In this document: positions 32,531 through 44,020 of the stretch, one piece after another | Position numbering within the stretch: position 1 is the stretch's first letter | Layout of the letters: the number at the start of each line of letters is the position of its first letter | Assembly: GCA_951640165.1 (NCBI GenBank) | Contig: OX621242.1 | Coordinates: 10,037,501-10,101,500 of the forward strand | DNA: 64,000 nt | Direction of reading: 5' to 3' | Source of the DNA: Pseudoips prasinana | Taxonomy: Eukaryota > Arthropoda > Insecta > Lepidoptera > Nolidae | The notes under the pieces: model-generated | The model's input: the letters and a program-made list of their open reading frames with translations, nothing else | The model's database searches: none | Told to the model about the DNA's origin: nothing | Translations under genes and position numbers: made by a program

Positions 32531-33212
32531 AGTTTATAATATAAAAAATAACTATTTAATTTTCCATTAAACAGTTTTTATTCTTTGTTTTTATTCATAC
32601 ATTTCTAATATATAGCACACGTAAAACAACTAAAAGCAACAGAATAGATTCTTATGAATTCAATTCTCAATTCATACCGGAAGGTGATCGTTAAATTCGT
32701 TATTTATCCTGCCACATGCGCTGAGGCTGTGCAAAGAGCTCCCATGGTTTTCTCAAGGGACTACAGAAAAGAGTAATAAGGTTTCTAAAGGGCCAACAAT
32801 GCTCTAGTGATGTCTCGAGTTCTGCAAACGTCCATATGCCAAGGTGACCTTGTTATAAAGTTGCCCTTGTTTTGTTAACTTTGCCGTATAAAATATATAA
32901 TAGCAAATTTGTTATAATATACTTAAATTTTCAACTATTTAAGTGTCTAAGAGGACTTAAAGAAAGTTCAAATGCATCAGATTTTCACAATAATAGTCGA
33001 AACTATGTGAAGCTACTAATTTTGCTTAACGCCCCGTTTAACAATAAATTCTCATAAATATTCCACATTTAAAAATTCAAATAATATTAAATCACATTAT
33101 TCTATTTCCACATTTGCTATTATTTACCAAATTAGAATCAAATTTTCGACGAACAATTGGAGGTGCCTATTAACATAAATCAATTGCCAATTTCACACTT
33201 TTGTTCAACAAA
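32531..33212. other. No recognisable feature
   Basis: AT-rich. No motif or coding frame recognised. Confidence 0.5.
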
Positions 33213-33485
33213 TTGCTTGCTTGCTTATCGTATGGGTAGTGGTAACCCTAGTGTCAGAGTTGTTCAAGCCGCCCAGTAGGCCTCTGACATGGCTTAACGA
33301 CTGTTGTCTATTGACTACAACCGGGACCGACAACTTAACGTGCCCTCCGAAGCACGGAGACGCTCAGAAATTAAATCACTTTGGCGGTCACCCATCTATG
33401 GACTGACCGGGAGCCTAGTTGCTTAACCTCGCTGATCGTTTACGGACCGGTAAGAGCATCTAGCTATGAGCGCCTCCATCATTCA
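33213..33485 (-). repeat. 5S rRNA-derived SINE
   Basis: Minus strand: GGTTAAGCAACTAGGCTCCC, CAGTCCATAGATGGGTGACC (5S internal promoter C-box region), TCTCCGTGCTTCGGAGGGCA, GTTGTCGGTCCCGGTTGTAG, GCCATGTCAGAGGCCTACTG, CTCTGACACTAGGG and a tail of AAGCAAGCAAGCA. Nearly complete. Confidence 0.8.
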
Positions 33486-33635
33486 ACAAATTGAATTCTA
33501 TATTGATGGCTGCTATATTGTTTAATTAACGACTTGAACGAAAATCTACTTTAACTTTCAAAGATACTTCCAGTGCTATTTCATTACCGTCGTAAACTTT
33601 ATACTCTGATTAGCAAACCTATTTTTATACATAAC

Positions 33636-33862
33636 TAGCGGCACGGTACGTGCTTCGCTACGTATAAGGCATAGTAATAAAAAATGATTATTAAGTTCAT
33701 TTATTCAAACAAAAAAATATTTTAAATTGCTAAAAGAAGTTGATTTCACACTTTTTCAAGACTTTTCTTTACGTACAAACCTTCCCTGGAATTCCACGAA
33801 TAAATCAAGACCAAAATTTGCCAAATCGGTAAAGGCGTTGTTGAGTTATAACATTACAACGA
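33636..33862 (-). mobile_element. Helitron-like short element, CTAGCGGC type
   Basis: Reversed end reads ACGTACCGTGCCGCTAG then T; inside are blocks GTGAAATCAACTTCTTTTAG and TATAACTCAACAACGCC. CTRR-type end and position next to T suggest a Helitron derivative, different from Lep1. The other end is not sharply defined. Confidence 0.45.
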
Positions 33863-34147
33863 AAAGTGGCATTGATTTTTATATATTATATAGATTACAT
33901 TTTTTTAAATTTGTTTACCACAGAAGACCTCGCAAGGGAAATAAAATGTTTTTGAATAGGTGGGTTTAATTGTCAACTAGACCCGGTAGGTTGCACTGCG
34001 ATCAGATTAATTTTTTTAAGCAACCACTGATTTATTTTATATATATTAAGGATTCACTGCTAATCGTAGTATATAAATATTATACGGGTCATGATACTGC
34101 ATAAAATGGTTTAATAATTATCATTTGTATGTAAGAGACAATTTTGT

Positions 34148-35129
34148 TTAACCCTTAACTGTAGTGGTGAAAAATAGTCACACTTCTATAGTCGTAGTTT
34201 CACGGGACACGCCTATTTTTGGCTTAAAATAAAACAACAAACTAATTAAATTCTACACTTTTTAATGAATTAAACTTTACATTGAATCATTAACCATCGT
34301 AACATTAAACAAAATCAACAATAGGAACTTTATTATTATATATAATGGCACTTCTTTGAATCAGTATTTATTGGCTTAATCTAGAAACATGCTTTCGTAA
34401 AAAAAATATAAAATGAAAAAATACAAAAAAATAAATAAATACAGCTCGTTTTATGCACAAAAAAGAATATTTTTTAAAGAGTTATGACAATAACTAAGAA
34501 TCGTCCTCCAAAAAAAAATGACATCATAAGCTGTTAACCTAGTTAGAAACCAGAATTGCATACCTTTTTTGCACATGTAGGTAATGCAAATAGGCACTCT
34601 ACACTTCGGACATAAGTGAATAGTCTTCGTTCTATTATTTGGCGCATAGAAAAAGCAGCTCTTTCTTTTATTTCTCTGCAATATCACAAACTTCTCTTCA
34701 TTGTCAGAAAACTCATTTTCTGAGTGGATGGTCGGAGCATTTTTTTATGATGTGTGAGAAATGCTGCCGTTTTGATCTTAATCACTATCAGATTCAACAT
34801 TCAACCACTGCTCTAATATACTATCTCTACTTGCAGACATATTTCGCTTGATTCCACCATCAACAATAACAAAAAATCCAGTAAAACTAAAAAATAACAA
34901 AAACTACAAAAGTTACGTAACTATAGTTGTGGGTCCCACGGACCCGCACGCCCACTAATACTCACCTTAGGAATAGGGAGCAAAACGCATAAGTTGCCCT
35001 CCCCACGCTTTGGCTTACTGTCGGAAGGTACCTAGGAGCGCGGGGCACTGGGGCACCTGCCATATTTTTTACTCGCGTTCAAAGATTGAACATGGGCCAC
35101 CTGGACCCACGACTACAAATACGGGTTAA
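34148..35129 (-). mobile_element. piggyBac-like transposon, 974 bp, internally deleted
   Basis: TTAA at 34148-34151 and 35126-35129 encloses 34152-35125. Ends are CCCTTAACTGTAGTGG on the left and, reversed, CCCGTATTTGTAGTCG on the right: CCC start with a shared TGTAGT block. Inside, the minus strand carries both ends of a transposase gene with the middle removed. A GC-richer part near the right end (34930-35110) is probably the transposon 5' region. Non-autonomous. Confidence 0.8.
34451..34840 (-). pseudogene. piggyBac transposase, N- and C-terminal ends fused by deletion
   Basis: Starts at an ATG (34838-34840) as MSASRDSILEQWLNVESDSD, then a TAA; after a short broken part comes SENEFSDNEEKFVILQRNKRKSC, split here as acidic and basic runs, and the zinc-binding tail KRKSCFFYA..TIHLCPKCRVPICITYMC. 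C-x2-C and the following C spacing match the piggyBac cysteine-rich C-terminus. The roughly 450-residue catalytic part is absent. Not functional; it records the sequence of the ends only. Confidence 0.7.
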
Positions 35130-35989
35130 AGTAAATGAAAAGTTTACATATGTCATGGTTCACATATACCGAACTAGGCCGCTATACAGAGCGTAGTGCC
35201 GCGCCCGGCCGACCTTGACAAGCTAGCACAAGGAACAGCGACCGATGAAACATAAGCCCGTTTATAGTTGTTTGTGCATGTATGCCTCTTCAGATCAGAT
35301 TCAACGACCACAAAAACATAGAAACGTATATAGAGTAAAATATGTTTTTATTTCACAGCCCGTCATTGCCTTCATAGATACGCGTAGTAGTCTTGGGTCG
35401 TAGCAGCGTAGCATTACTACGCCCTGTATGCAGTAAGCTCAACAAGAGGACGCAATTACCTTACAGAATAATAGGTAGGTTATAGATGACTTATTGTGAT
35501 CATCTTGAGCAATAAAACATGACTTGCATAGTTCAGCATGTATGACGAATTTGTTACATAACCTTGATCACGCGTTAAGTGGTGTGGTTGGTTTCAGATA
35601 ATTAAATACACGTAGAATGAATTTTGCTACGTATTTTCACCATCAGTCATGAAGTTCGTATAAAAAGAAAATGAATACTAAAATCTTGTACAAAATTCAT
35701 TGAACTACAAACTAATTTTGTTTTCATTAGCTACATCAAAAAGTTTCATTTAATCTCGAGCCCTGAATGACTGATTGCTAATAAAAGCTATGTTGACTTC
35801 ACAGACGCAAACAATAAACGTAATTGGAGTAAAATGCACGTTTTATTCGTTCCGTAATAGCACGAACTATTTTATGTAATAATAAAAGTCTTGTTCTGTC
35901 GTCGGTACGAACAACTGGGAATATGCCGGTACATAGGCCTGGATTATGTGAAACTAGTTATATGCTCTGACTTTTCATGTTAATTTAAA
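35130..35989. other. No recognisable feature
   Basis: Contains a small GC-rich patch near 35190-35215. No gene or repeat recognised. Confidence 0.45.
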
Positions 35990-36257
35990 CAGGTGTCTAC
36001 TAAAGACTCTTGCGAGTTGGCCCCTCCGCTTGCAATTCTCTCGTTTTATGCAGCTCTAGCCTCGATATATCATTCTGTCTCCCGCTTCGCTCTGGAGGGA
36101 AACTTTTTTCCAACTCCTCCTTGTTTCTTTCTGATTAAATTTGTTGCGGGATCCAAGATATTTGAATCAATTCCTGTGCGTCACCAGTCAGTGTTATTTT
36201 ATTGTGTACCACTGTTAATCCTGGTTTACAAGAGTTAAGAGAGAGACTAGTCCCATA
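35990..36257 (+). mobile_element. R1-clade LINE, 3' untranslated end
   Basis: Matches, in opposite orientation, the 3' region of the element at 15.3-15.7 kb: TTTTATGCAGCTCTAGCCTC, CATTCTGTCTCCCGCTTCGC, CTCTGGAGGGAA, TGATTAAATTTGTTGCGGG, ATCCAAGA, GTGTACCACTGTTAATCCTG and the last ACTAGTCCC at 36257. It starts after the coding part, so this is a strongly 5'-truncated second copy. The 81-codon frame here is a by-product. Confidence 0.8.
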
Positions 36258-37354
36258 TTATAGACTCTTTATTAACTCACAACACACACATAAACATACA
36301 GTGGTCAAATTGAGAATATTTCCATTAAAATTTCTGCATACTGAAAGAGAAAAACCAACTTTTGACGCGTATAATATTAATAAAAATGTCAAAAATCTCT
36401 CAAAACTCACATAAACTTCAAAAAACTCCGGTGTAAAAGTCTAGGGCCGTAGTAATATAGTTAACTGTACATGACTATTGCGAAATTAAATAATTAAATT
36501 ATTGTTTATAAATAACATTTTATATATTTTTGAGATAGCAAAGATTTAGTTACTTAGGTAGCATGCTTATATGGCGTGTTATTGTCAAAGCGATTATTTA
36601 TACATTGAAATAATTCGATATTTATAGTTTTATAAATATAAAGATAGCCCAAACATATAACAAGAAAATATAAAGATAGTGAGGAAGATCTATTCAAATA
36701 TTGCAAAGTAATAAACGTATATAACAAAGTAAAATACCTAACTCTTTCTGAAGCGAAACACCCGGAGTTGCTTATCGAATATAAAAGACCTGGGTTTCTG
36801 AGAGCAGTCACATATCAAAACAAATACACATTACCCAAAACAACAAATTTGTACGGAACGAGAGTTGCTACCGGATACCCTCTTACCTGAATAGCCTACC
36901 AGAAGATCTACAAACATTGTACAAAAATGGTTCCAAAAGCTTTAAGCACAAATCTAAAAAGTTCTTCTTAGAAAACAAAAAAATAAAAAATAAAAAATAA
37001 AAAATATCAACTAACAACATCTTGTCTAAATGTTTGTGTCTACATTTACATGCATATATAGACTCACGCCAGAGAGGTAGGCAGAGATAACGGATTTTCA
37101 ATTGTCTATATTTATTTTTTATTATAAAATGGTACTTGGCTTCATAATTGGTACCACGACTAAACCTTCCACATTTCGTAAATGTAGGTACTAATAGTCA
37201 GCAGCTGCGACGTGTTAATGGAGTTTCTGGGGCAGTAAAAGTTTATCAACTGACTTAACTCGAAAAAACGTGTGAACAAAGGTTGAATTAGCGTGTAATA
37301 AATCTAATAAAGTGTTAACCACAAATAGGGAGACTTCTGAAGTTCGTAACAAGG
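36258..37354. other. No recognisable feature
   Basis: AT-rich; an AAATAAAAAAT-type simple repeat near 36975-37005. Confidence 0.5.
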
Positions 37355-37605
37355 GTATATTATCTTATCGTATGGGCAGTGGTTACCCTAGTGTCAGAGT
37401 TGTTCAAGCCGCCCATTAGGCCTTTAACTTGGCTTAACGACTGTGGCCTACTGGCTACAACCGACAGCTTAACGTGCCCTCCAAAGCACGGAGACGCTCA
37501 GAAATATAACCACTTTGGCGGTCACCCATCTATGGACTGACCGCAAGCCTAGTTGCTCAACCTCGCCAATGACCTACGGATCGGAGAGGGCATCTGGCTA
37601 TGAGA
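37355..37605 (-). repeat. 5S rRNA-derived SINE
   Basis: Same order as the 33.2-kb copy: minus-strand GGTTGAGCAACTAGGCTTGC, CAGTCCATAGATGGGTGACC, TCTCCGTGCTTTGGAGGGCA, body and CATACGATAAGATA end. A short deletion removes part of the GGTCCCGG block. Confidence 0.8.
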
Positions 37606-38118
37606 ACAAATGTATGAAAATATTCAACATTACGTTGTGGGGTAATACACTAAAAGTTGATTGGATCTAGGGCTAAACAGAAGCGTGAATCATTTAACAA
37701 GCACCCGCGTGGTAGAAATAGAATCCAATAAATACCTAGATATCTTCATCATAACATAAATTCGCATTCGCGACCAATAACCCAAAACCCGGTGACCAAT
37801 TTCCATCGTCCATGAACAAACAGACACCCAGTCCGCCCTGTCTTACTAAGTCCCGTGCGATCAATAATTCAAGCGTTCGGTGTGTACTCCGCTTTGCCGT
37901 GTTCGTCTAATCCGTATTTATTTCCCAAAACAACGGAACAGCTGGCTTCAGTTTGCGTCCCGAAATTTATGTCCGTGCTCCTTGCGTCCCTGGGAAACAC
38001 GTACAGGGGGTGCGATTCTAGTATCGAGCGAAATAGCGCGAAGATACTACTTTCCCAGTTCTTGTTGTATTTATAATTTTTTAAACTGAAAGGTATAATA
38101 TCCGATAAATATTTTATA
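37606..38118. other. GC-richer stretch of unknown nature
   Basis: 37820-38070 has more C/G and several CpG than its surroundings and open frames of 69-73 codons on the plus strand in two registers. I recognise no protein or element. It could be an unlisted repeat or the remains of an exon. Confidence 0.3.
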
Positions 38119-38290
38119 CTAGTTGTGCCCCGCAGTTTTACCCGCGTTAAACTTTATAAATTATGGCCTATGTGTTAATCTAGGGTGTAAGCTAACTCCA
38201 TACCAAATTTTATCAATATCTCTCCAGCCATTTAAACGTGAAGAAGTTACAAACATACACACTCACAAACACGCAAGCAATGCGTAAAAA
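38119..38290 (-). mobile_element. Lep1-like short Helitron derivative
   Basis: CTAGTTGTGCCCCGCAG at the 3' end (reversed), GGGTGTAAGCTAACTCC and CACACTCACAAACACG inside. The 5' ATATTATAA end is missing. Confidence 0.7.
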
Positions 38291-39065
38291 ATTATAAATA
38301 TCTCATAATATTTCTTAATAATATTTCTTGTGGGTAAAACTTTATAAAATATTTATCAATTGCAGTTATAATGATAGCCGTCATCTACGTAAAACATGTG
38401 CTGTGTAGATACTGGCACATGTTTTGGGTAGATACGTAGATGCTATGTATTCTATACACAGCAATAATAAGAAGTATAAGTTATAACTACTATTTTAGAA
38501 CATTTATATGGCACAATTCCGAAGATCATTCTTAAAATAACAACCGTGCTAGCTAATGACATTTAAGAATGTCGAGTGGTATAAGAATACACCTAAACAC
38601 TTACAAGTAGACAGTGAGTGCGGTTCTATGTTTTGCTTATATTGTAACTGTCGAGTCATCTGGCGTGACACGAGTGAGCTGATAATGCGTAACCTACGCG
38701 TACAGTTACGCAACGCCTAAACTTTACACGGATTATGCTTTCAAGGAGTATTTTATTAGGTTTAATGTTTCAGTCTAAAATCTTCGCTACCAATATCGTT
38801 ACATAGTTGAGTTCAGTTCCGCCATATTCCGTCTATTTTTAAAATAAATAGTCGTGTACGTTAAAACGTCAACAGTAATAAATCTATCCCTAATTCAATG
38901 TGTGTGTGTGTATGTGTTTAATAAAAACATGTTCTTCTTCTTAATTTTAAAGAAATAGTCGTTCCGGGTTAAAACGTCTTATTAAAACTAGTTGTACCAC
39001 TTAATATCGGCTACTGAGGCTAATATTCCCTATATGTCTTATGACCCTCGAAAATATGTGTATAT
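38291..39065. other. No recognisable gene
   Basis: Contains an imperfect inverted stretch (38380-38450, ATCTACGTAAAACATGTGC with its reverse) and a short TG run near 38900. Confidence 0.45.
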
Positions 39066-39345
39066 AATAATAATAATATCTTAGGACATTTATCACACAT
39101 GGCCATCTGCTCCCCAACTAAGCAGAGCTTGTAGTATGGAAACCAGATAACTGATAATATGTTACAAATACTTACTACTTTTCTTGTGTAAATACACACT
39201 TATATAGATAATTACACCTAGACTCAGGACAAACAGACATGCTCATGCAAAGAAATATCTGTCCTGTGTGAGAATGGAGCCCACAACCTGCAGCGTAAAC
39301 GGCATGTATTTACCTACCACGTCAAAAGCGTAAAAAAAGCTATTT
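39066..39345 (-). repeat. SINE family S1
   Basis: Reversed S1: AATATCTTAGGACATTTATC, CCAACTAAGCAGAGCTTGTA, GGAAACCAGATAACTGATAA, CAGACATGCTCATGCA, then a decayed tRNA head (GAATGGAGCCCACAACCTGC). Confidence 0.8.
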
Positions 39346-40109
39346 CAACGTAAGTAATAAAACTAGTCCTTTGTTCTTCTTGTGTTCGGCAACATCATTC
39401 CATTTTAATGGTGACTAGCTGGCCCAGCCTGAAGAGACATATTAATGAAAAAATTATTTCATAAGTACAGGTATATTATTTTACTCTCAATCTTGTAAAC
39501 CCACTTGTAAGGTAATCATTATTGTAATTATTTAAGTAGACTGGAGATGCCACCATTTTGTAAACTAGTTATGGAAACTTGTTATTGGTAAATGCCTATT
39601 TATGAAAATTTTTGTAACCTTTTGAATGTAACTGTAATCTTCCAAAAGAAAAGAAAAATGGTTCTGTGTCCTAACTATTATAATTTGATAGGGCAGCACC
39701 TAAAATCATTATGGAGAGATCAGGATTACAACTGATTTCTTTGCAACTGTGTTCCCAGAGGTACAAATGTAACAGAATCTGGATTGATATTGAGTTTAAA
39801 AAATCTTAAAGTTCTTTTAAGCTTGATTCGGGATTTCTACTGAGATTTCTACTGACGAAAGAATGATTCGATGGAATCATTCTTTGCCAATAAACATTAC
39901 CTGTAGACTAATGAGGGGAACGTAAGTACACCAATCGCCCAAATAACTATGTGCCCATGTAAAACAAATAAAGATACTGCTGTTGTGAAAGTGTACCTAT
40001 CTCGACATTGCGTCGACTGCACCAAAGAAATCAAGATTACGAACATTACTGTTGGTGTATTGTTTTGTATATGTTATCTTTTCTCTTATCTTTGCATAAT
40101 TGTTCGACT
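39346..40109. other. No gene; one small hairpin
   Basis: AAAGAATGATTC at 39858-39869 pairs perfectly with 39874-39885 around GATG. Directly before it is a duplicated GATTTCTACTGA. Otherwise nothing recognised. Confidence 0.5.
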
Positions 40110-40121
40110 CTCAATTTGAAC
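40110..40121. repeat. 12-bp target duplication, left
   Basis: CTCAATTTGAAC, identical to 41250-41261; a T run follows on its right (LINE tail reversed). Confidence 0.9.
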
Positions 40122-41249
40122 CTTTTTTTTGATTAGGCAGGGGGAATGCCTAGGCGTGCCACCAGCAAGAAGTGTCTGCGAGTGTGTAAGGTGTCCGACG
40201 ACTTGCACCGACTTAACCTAACTGCCGTGGACTTCTCTTGGTACCCGATGGGGGGACCACGGGAACGCGGGTATGCTGCTCCGGTGCCCCCCTTTTGCGC
40301 CATGTCCCAGGTGGACGGGGCACGGACCCTGGGAGGGCTCGGGATTGCCCTCCCCTATTGCCGACTCCTTGCAGTCCGGCACAGGCACTGTGCCACAAAC
40401 AGACCACTGTCTTCCCGAAGCTGCTTGCACGTGGCAGCAGTAGAGGAAACTTTTTCCACTGCCGCCGCAGCCTCGAGGGGAGTTGGGCTGCCGCCGTCGC
40501 CCCGACGCCTCCTCCGTCTACGAGCGGGATCGGCTCGTTCTCGATCCCGCTCGGCGGCCTCCTTCTGGAGCGAGTCTGCTCAGGGGCAGATCCTGGCCTT
40601 TTGGCCTCCCAGGCCGGGCCCTCCTCCAGCGTATGCTGGGCCGAGGCCAGGTCGTTTCCGCAGTGGTGACAATGTGTCGTCACTACTCAGCCGATCCGGC
40701 TCAGATACTCACCGGAACACCCGTGTCCGGTGAGTATCTGAGTCAGTCTGTAGGTGACGTAACCGCCCTTCCTTGCCACCCAGGCCTCGAAGTGAGGCAG
40801 GTTAGCACCCACGGCACGTTCGCGTGCATTCAGGCGCAACTCAAGCTGTGCGCGCCACTGCGTTAGTAGGCGCCGTTGTACATCCCGTCTATAAGCAATG
40901 AGCGTCTGGTCTGGCGCACCCCCGATCCCCTGGTGGACGCGTATTTCAGTAAAAACTGCTGCGTCGACTGCCGCCAGTAGCTTGAAAAGTGGGAGGCGCG
41001 CCAGGAAAGGCGCCATCTCAAAGGAAACCGTTCGGTATCGTCGTGCGATCTGTATGGCCACCAGACGCTGCAGGCTATTTAAAATAGATCTGTAGTGGGA
41101 GGCGCCCGTCAGGCGTTCAGACAAGACGGGCGCCCCGTAAAGGGCCATGGATCGCACGACACCTCCATAGAGGCGGCGAACTTCTTCCCGTGGACCCCCG
41201 AGGTTCGGCAACAGCCGGTGTAACGCGCCGGTTACCTGGCGCACTTGGG
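40122..41249 (-). mobile_element. Second R1-clade LINE, GC-rich, 5'-truncated
   Basis: 1128 bp of GC-rich sequence in an AT-rich surrounding, bounded by exact 12-bp repeats, with a short poly(A) tail on the minus strand (CTTTTTTTTG at 40122-40131). It carries only the part of the polyprotein after the reverse transcriptase core. Composition and protein differ from the R1-clade copy at 15 kb, so two families are present. The GC-richness is a property of the element, not a sign of a host gene. Confidence 0.9.
40213..41244 (-). pseudogene. R1/TRAS-type polyprotein C-terminus, broken
   Basis: From 41244: thumb and linker (LYGGVVRSMALYGAPVLSER, RRYRTVSFEMAPFLA), then VTYRLTQILTGHGCSGEYL before an in-frame TGA at 40687. 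In the same frame it continues VVTTHCHHCGNDLASAQHTL, the Cys/His motif that binds nucleic acid at the end of R1-clade proteins. The last Cys of the motif (normally in a CPAW context) is Gly here (EEGPAW). After that a frame slip leads away from the expected KEAAERDRERADPARRRRR tail, which is visible in another frame. The reverse transcriptase core with its catalytic Asp residues is missing. Dead copy. Confidence 0.8.
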
Positions 41250-41261
41250 CTCAATTTGAAC
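41250..41261. repeat. 12-bp target duplication, right
   Basis: CTCAATTTGAAC at the 5' junction of the second R1-clade LINE. Confidence 0.9.
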
Positions 41262-41809
41262 GTACTCATATGTTTTTAACTACATCTGTGGTAAACGGTG
41301 TGGATATCATAATTAATTATATTGTATAGCCCAAACATATTTATATTGTAATATAATTTTGTTTTTTTTTTCTTTATAGGGTAGACCGACACCCTATATA
41401 TTAATAAAAAACCGGACGGCACTTCTGTGATATGTGTAAACTTAACTATCTATTTTCACAAATGCAACCCGGAAGCCCACTTCCCCTTTCTCAAAACACT
41501 TTCTTGAGTTTTACACACGCCGTCCCTGCACATAACTCAACAGATAATGGATCTACATTCATGGCTATCAGAGACAACATTCTAATTTAAATAGTTCGGC
41601 CCAGATAGGGTCTCAATAAATCACGGAGCCACCGCGACCGAGCGTTTAAAAAGTTAAGTTGAAATGTTGCGTTTTCATTCTTTTTATTAACTTGGATTGG
41701 TTTTTCCGAAGGGATTTGTAGGGATTGATGGCTATTTAAAAGAAATTCGTTAGTAATTTTGCTTTATTTTATGTAAACCTGTTAATATATTATTGTCACC
41801 TTACCTCTA
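41262..41809. other. No recognisable feature
   Basis: Has CACGGAGCCACCGCGACCG near 41620 and a T run at 41360, but no element that I can name. Confidence 0.45.
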
Positions 41810-41888
41810 TCTACGTGTACGTGTTTTGGGTTCAATTCCGGCACAAGACTACTTTCTGTTTCCCATATATAGTTGTTCCAAGTCTGGT
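41810..41888 (+). repeat. SINE family S3 fragment
   Basis: Box B-like TTGGGTTCAATTCCGGCAC, then GACTACTTTCTGTTTCCC and TAGTTGTTCCAAGTCTGG. Ends where family B begins. Confidence 0.6.
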
Positions 41889-42145
41889 TATCATGTCAGC
41901 TAAATGACGTCCACATTTGGACAAAGGCCTCACCATAATATTTCCGTAATGGAGTTGTGTCCATCATTTGAAGGGATTCGCCATAATCGCCATGCTTGGC
42001 AGACGTGTTCGCGATTGCATAATGATGGTCATAGTACACAGAGAGGCGCTACTGCCCGATCTCTGGTAGAAATTCCCTCGGGACTACTTCTACGACCCTC
42101 CCGAGATGAGGTGTTGATATTCTTTGCCGTCAGCCACGTAACGAG
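41889..42145 (+). repeat. Interspersed repeat family B
   Basis: Reversed RTE tail (ATCATGTCAGCTAAATGACG, TCCACATTTGGACAAAGGCC), AATGGAGTTGTGTCCATCAT, CCATGCTTGGCAGACG, CACAGAGAGGCGCTACTGCC, AAATTCCCTCGGGAC, TTCTACGACCCTCCCGAGAT. Aligns with 29910-30172 over its length. Confidence 0.7.
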
Positions 42146-42294
42146 TCTGGGTGTACTTGGTGTTAATGACGTTCATGTTTGCAAAGTCCACGGCAATACT
42201 AGAATTTAATACGAGCGTATCAAAAAAGTATAGCGAAATCAATAAAGTATCGCGGCGGACTTTGCAAACACAAATTTCACGCAAAAAAAGCACA

Positions 42295-42375
42295 ACTACG
42301 TCTTATGCAGGGCTTGAACCCACAATAGGAGGGTGCAGAGATATTAGCAAGGCGACCACATTAACCAAGATTTGT
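42295..42375 (-). repeat. tRNA-like SINE head
   Basis: Reversed: box A-like TTGGTTAATGTGGTCGCC and box B-like TGTGGGTTCAAGCCCTGC. Body short or absent. A weaker relative is at 56.06 kb. Confidence 0.6.
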
Positions 42376-43800
42376 AAAAATTCGCGGATACTTTTTCGGT
42401 CTAGTCGTTTCAGATTCTGCTGAAGAAACAAGATTATAAGTCATACCTTGACGGACAGGTTAATTAAGAAAATTATATTACATTCAGAAAAAATAGCGGT
42501 ACTTCCTTTATAAATTGGTATGATAGTACAATTGGTTTAAAAACAATTGGTTATGCTAATTTTTGTCCTTTTGTATTATCATTTCAAATCTTAATTTTCA
42601 ACACTAAATAGTAAAAGAATCATTCAAAAGAAAGTAAAATAATAGTTGCAGATTTAATATCAGAAGTAGGATGACAAAGCAAATACACTTAGTTGAGACT
42701 CGCTTCTAAACTGCAAAGGCGGAGAATGACAAACATTGTGAGAGAACAAAAACAACTGAATAAATGAAAAATCCATTACTAGGATAGAGAGAAACACCTC
42801 AATATCACTTAATGTTTTCGATGTACGGAATCGATTACTAACGGTTTTAACAACTCCAGGCAATACTGGAACTAGTGATGTGCCAATATTAATACGAATA
42901 TTAAAATAGACAATAGGTAATTGGTATATGAATCTAGATTTACATACATCGGCTTTAAAAGGAACATTGATCATCTGAGTGTCGTGATAAAAGTCAAACT
43001 CAAATATTTTATTCGCTTAATTATAGGTTATAAAAGATCTTAAAAATAATACAGCGTACGATCCATATTAGCCTTTCGGCGTGCAAATATTGTCAATTAA
43101 GGTATTTACTATTTAATCAAATTTAATCAATTATTTAATTTGCCCATTTTATTAATATACTTATATAATTACACATTATTGATTTGTTTACATTTTATAA
43201 TATACAATTATTGATTCCTACTTAATAATGTCATCTTAATCATAACTTATCATTTAAAACGTTTTTCTATTTTGATCATATCTCCTATTTTATTATCCAT
43301 AAAGTTGACATGTCAGCGGGGCACTGGAGGCTTTAGATGAAAACATCTCTAATGTAATCCGCCGGCCAGAATTTACTTTTATAGTGGTGTAATACGCTGA
43401 GAAACTGCATAAGTTACAAGTTATATTGGAAAGATTGTGATATACTATTAGCTATTTCATAAACAATTTTCTTTTAATCTGGTAAAGGCAAAGTTCTGAG
43501 CTTAAATCTAAAATGCCATTCACATTGTATCATTGACGTCGATCAGGAGTCGTAATTTTATCATAAACATGTAATAAATACTTATTACGTGCAACTATTC
43601 TGACGCGAATAAATATGTCGTATCTACGAGTATATTATCAATGTTTATCCCAAATGTGCATAACTTTCAAAAATCATTTAATTTTGTCATTTGACATTAT
43701 TTATGCGTCGATAAGGTGGACTGCCAATAAATAAATGGCAGGAGATTTTTTTTTATCTTTAATTTAATTATAATAATTATTAGGTATAATACTTTTTGAC
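42376..43800. other. No recognisable feature
   Basis: AT-rich 1.4 kb. A single TAGTGATGTGCCAAT at 42870 looks like a hAT end but no partner was found. Confidence 0.45.
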
Positions 43801-44020
43801 GGCCGATGGAGAAGAAAGGTTCTCGAGTGGCGACCACGAACCGGAGGACGCAGCGTGGGCAGGCCCCCTACAAGATGAACCGACGATCTTGTGCGGGTCG
43901 CAAGAAGCCGCTGGATGCGGGGAGGGCAGGACCGGTTATTGTGGAGATCCTTGGGGGAGGCCTTTGTCCAGCAGTGGACGTCTTTCGGCTGATATCATGA
44001 TGATGATGATGATAATACTT
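43801..44020 (+). pseudogene. RTE-type LINE C-terminus and tail
   Basis: EWRPRTGGRSVGRPPTR, stop (TGA for Trp), TDDLVRVARSRWMRGGQD, RLLWRSLGEAFVQQWTSFG, stop, then ATGATGATGATGATG. The best preserved copy of this end in the window. One stop only. The tail of GATGAT units is the 3' terminus of the element. Confidence 0.8.

Noticed and set aside
35993..36414. 81- and 70-codon plus-strand frames at 36 kb
   Set aside because: The region aligns with the non-coding 3' end of the R1-clade element at 15.3-15.7 kb.
40146..40866. Plus-strand frames of 127-195 codons in the GC-rich block at 40 kb as a host gene or foreign DNA
   Set aside because: The minus strand gives a clear R1-type LINE C-terminus within a 12-bp target duplication; the plus-strand frames are shadows caused by high GC.
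42866..42885. hAT terminal repeat TAGTGATGTGCCAAT
   Set aside because: No matching opposite end or 8-bp duplication found near it; one short match is not enough.
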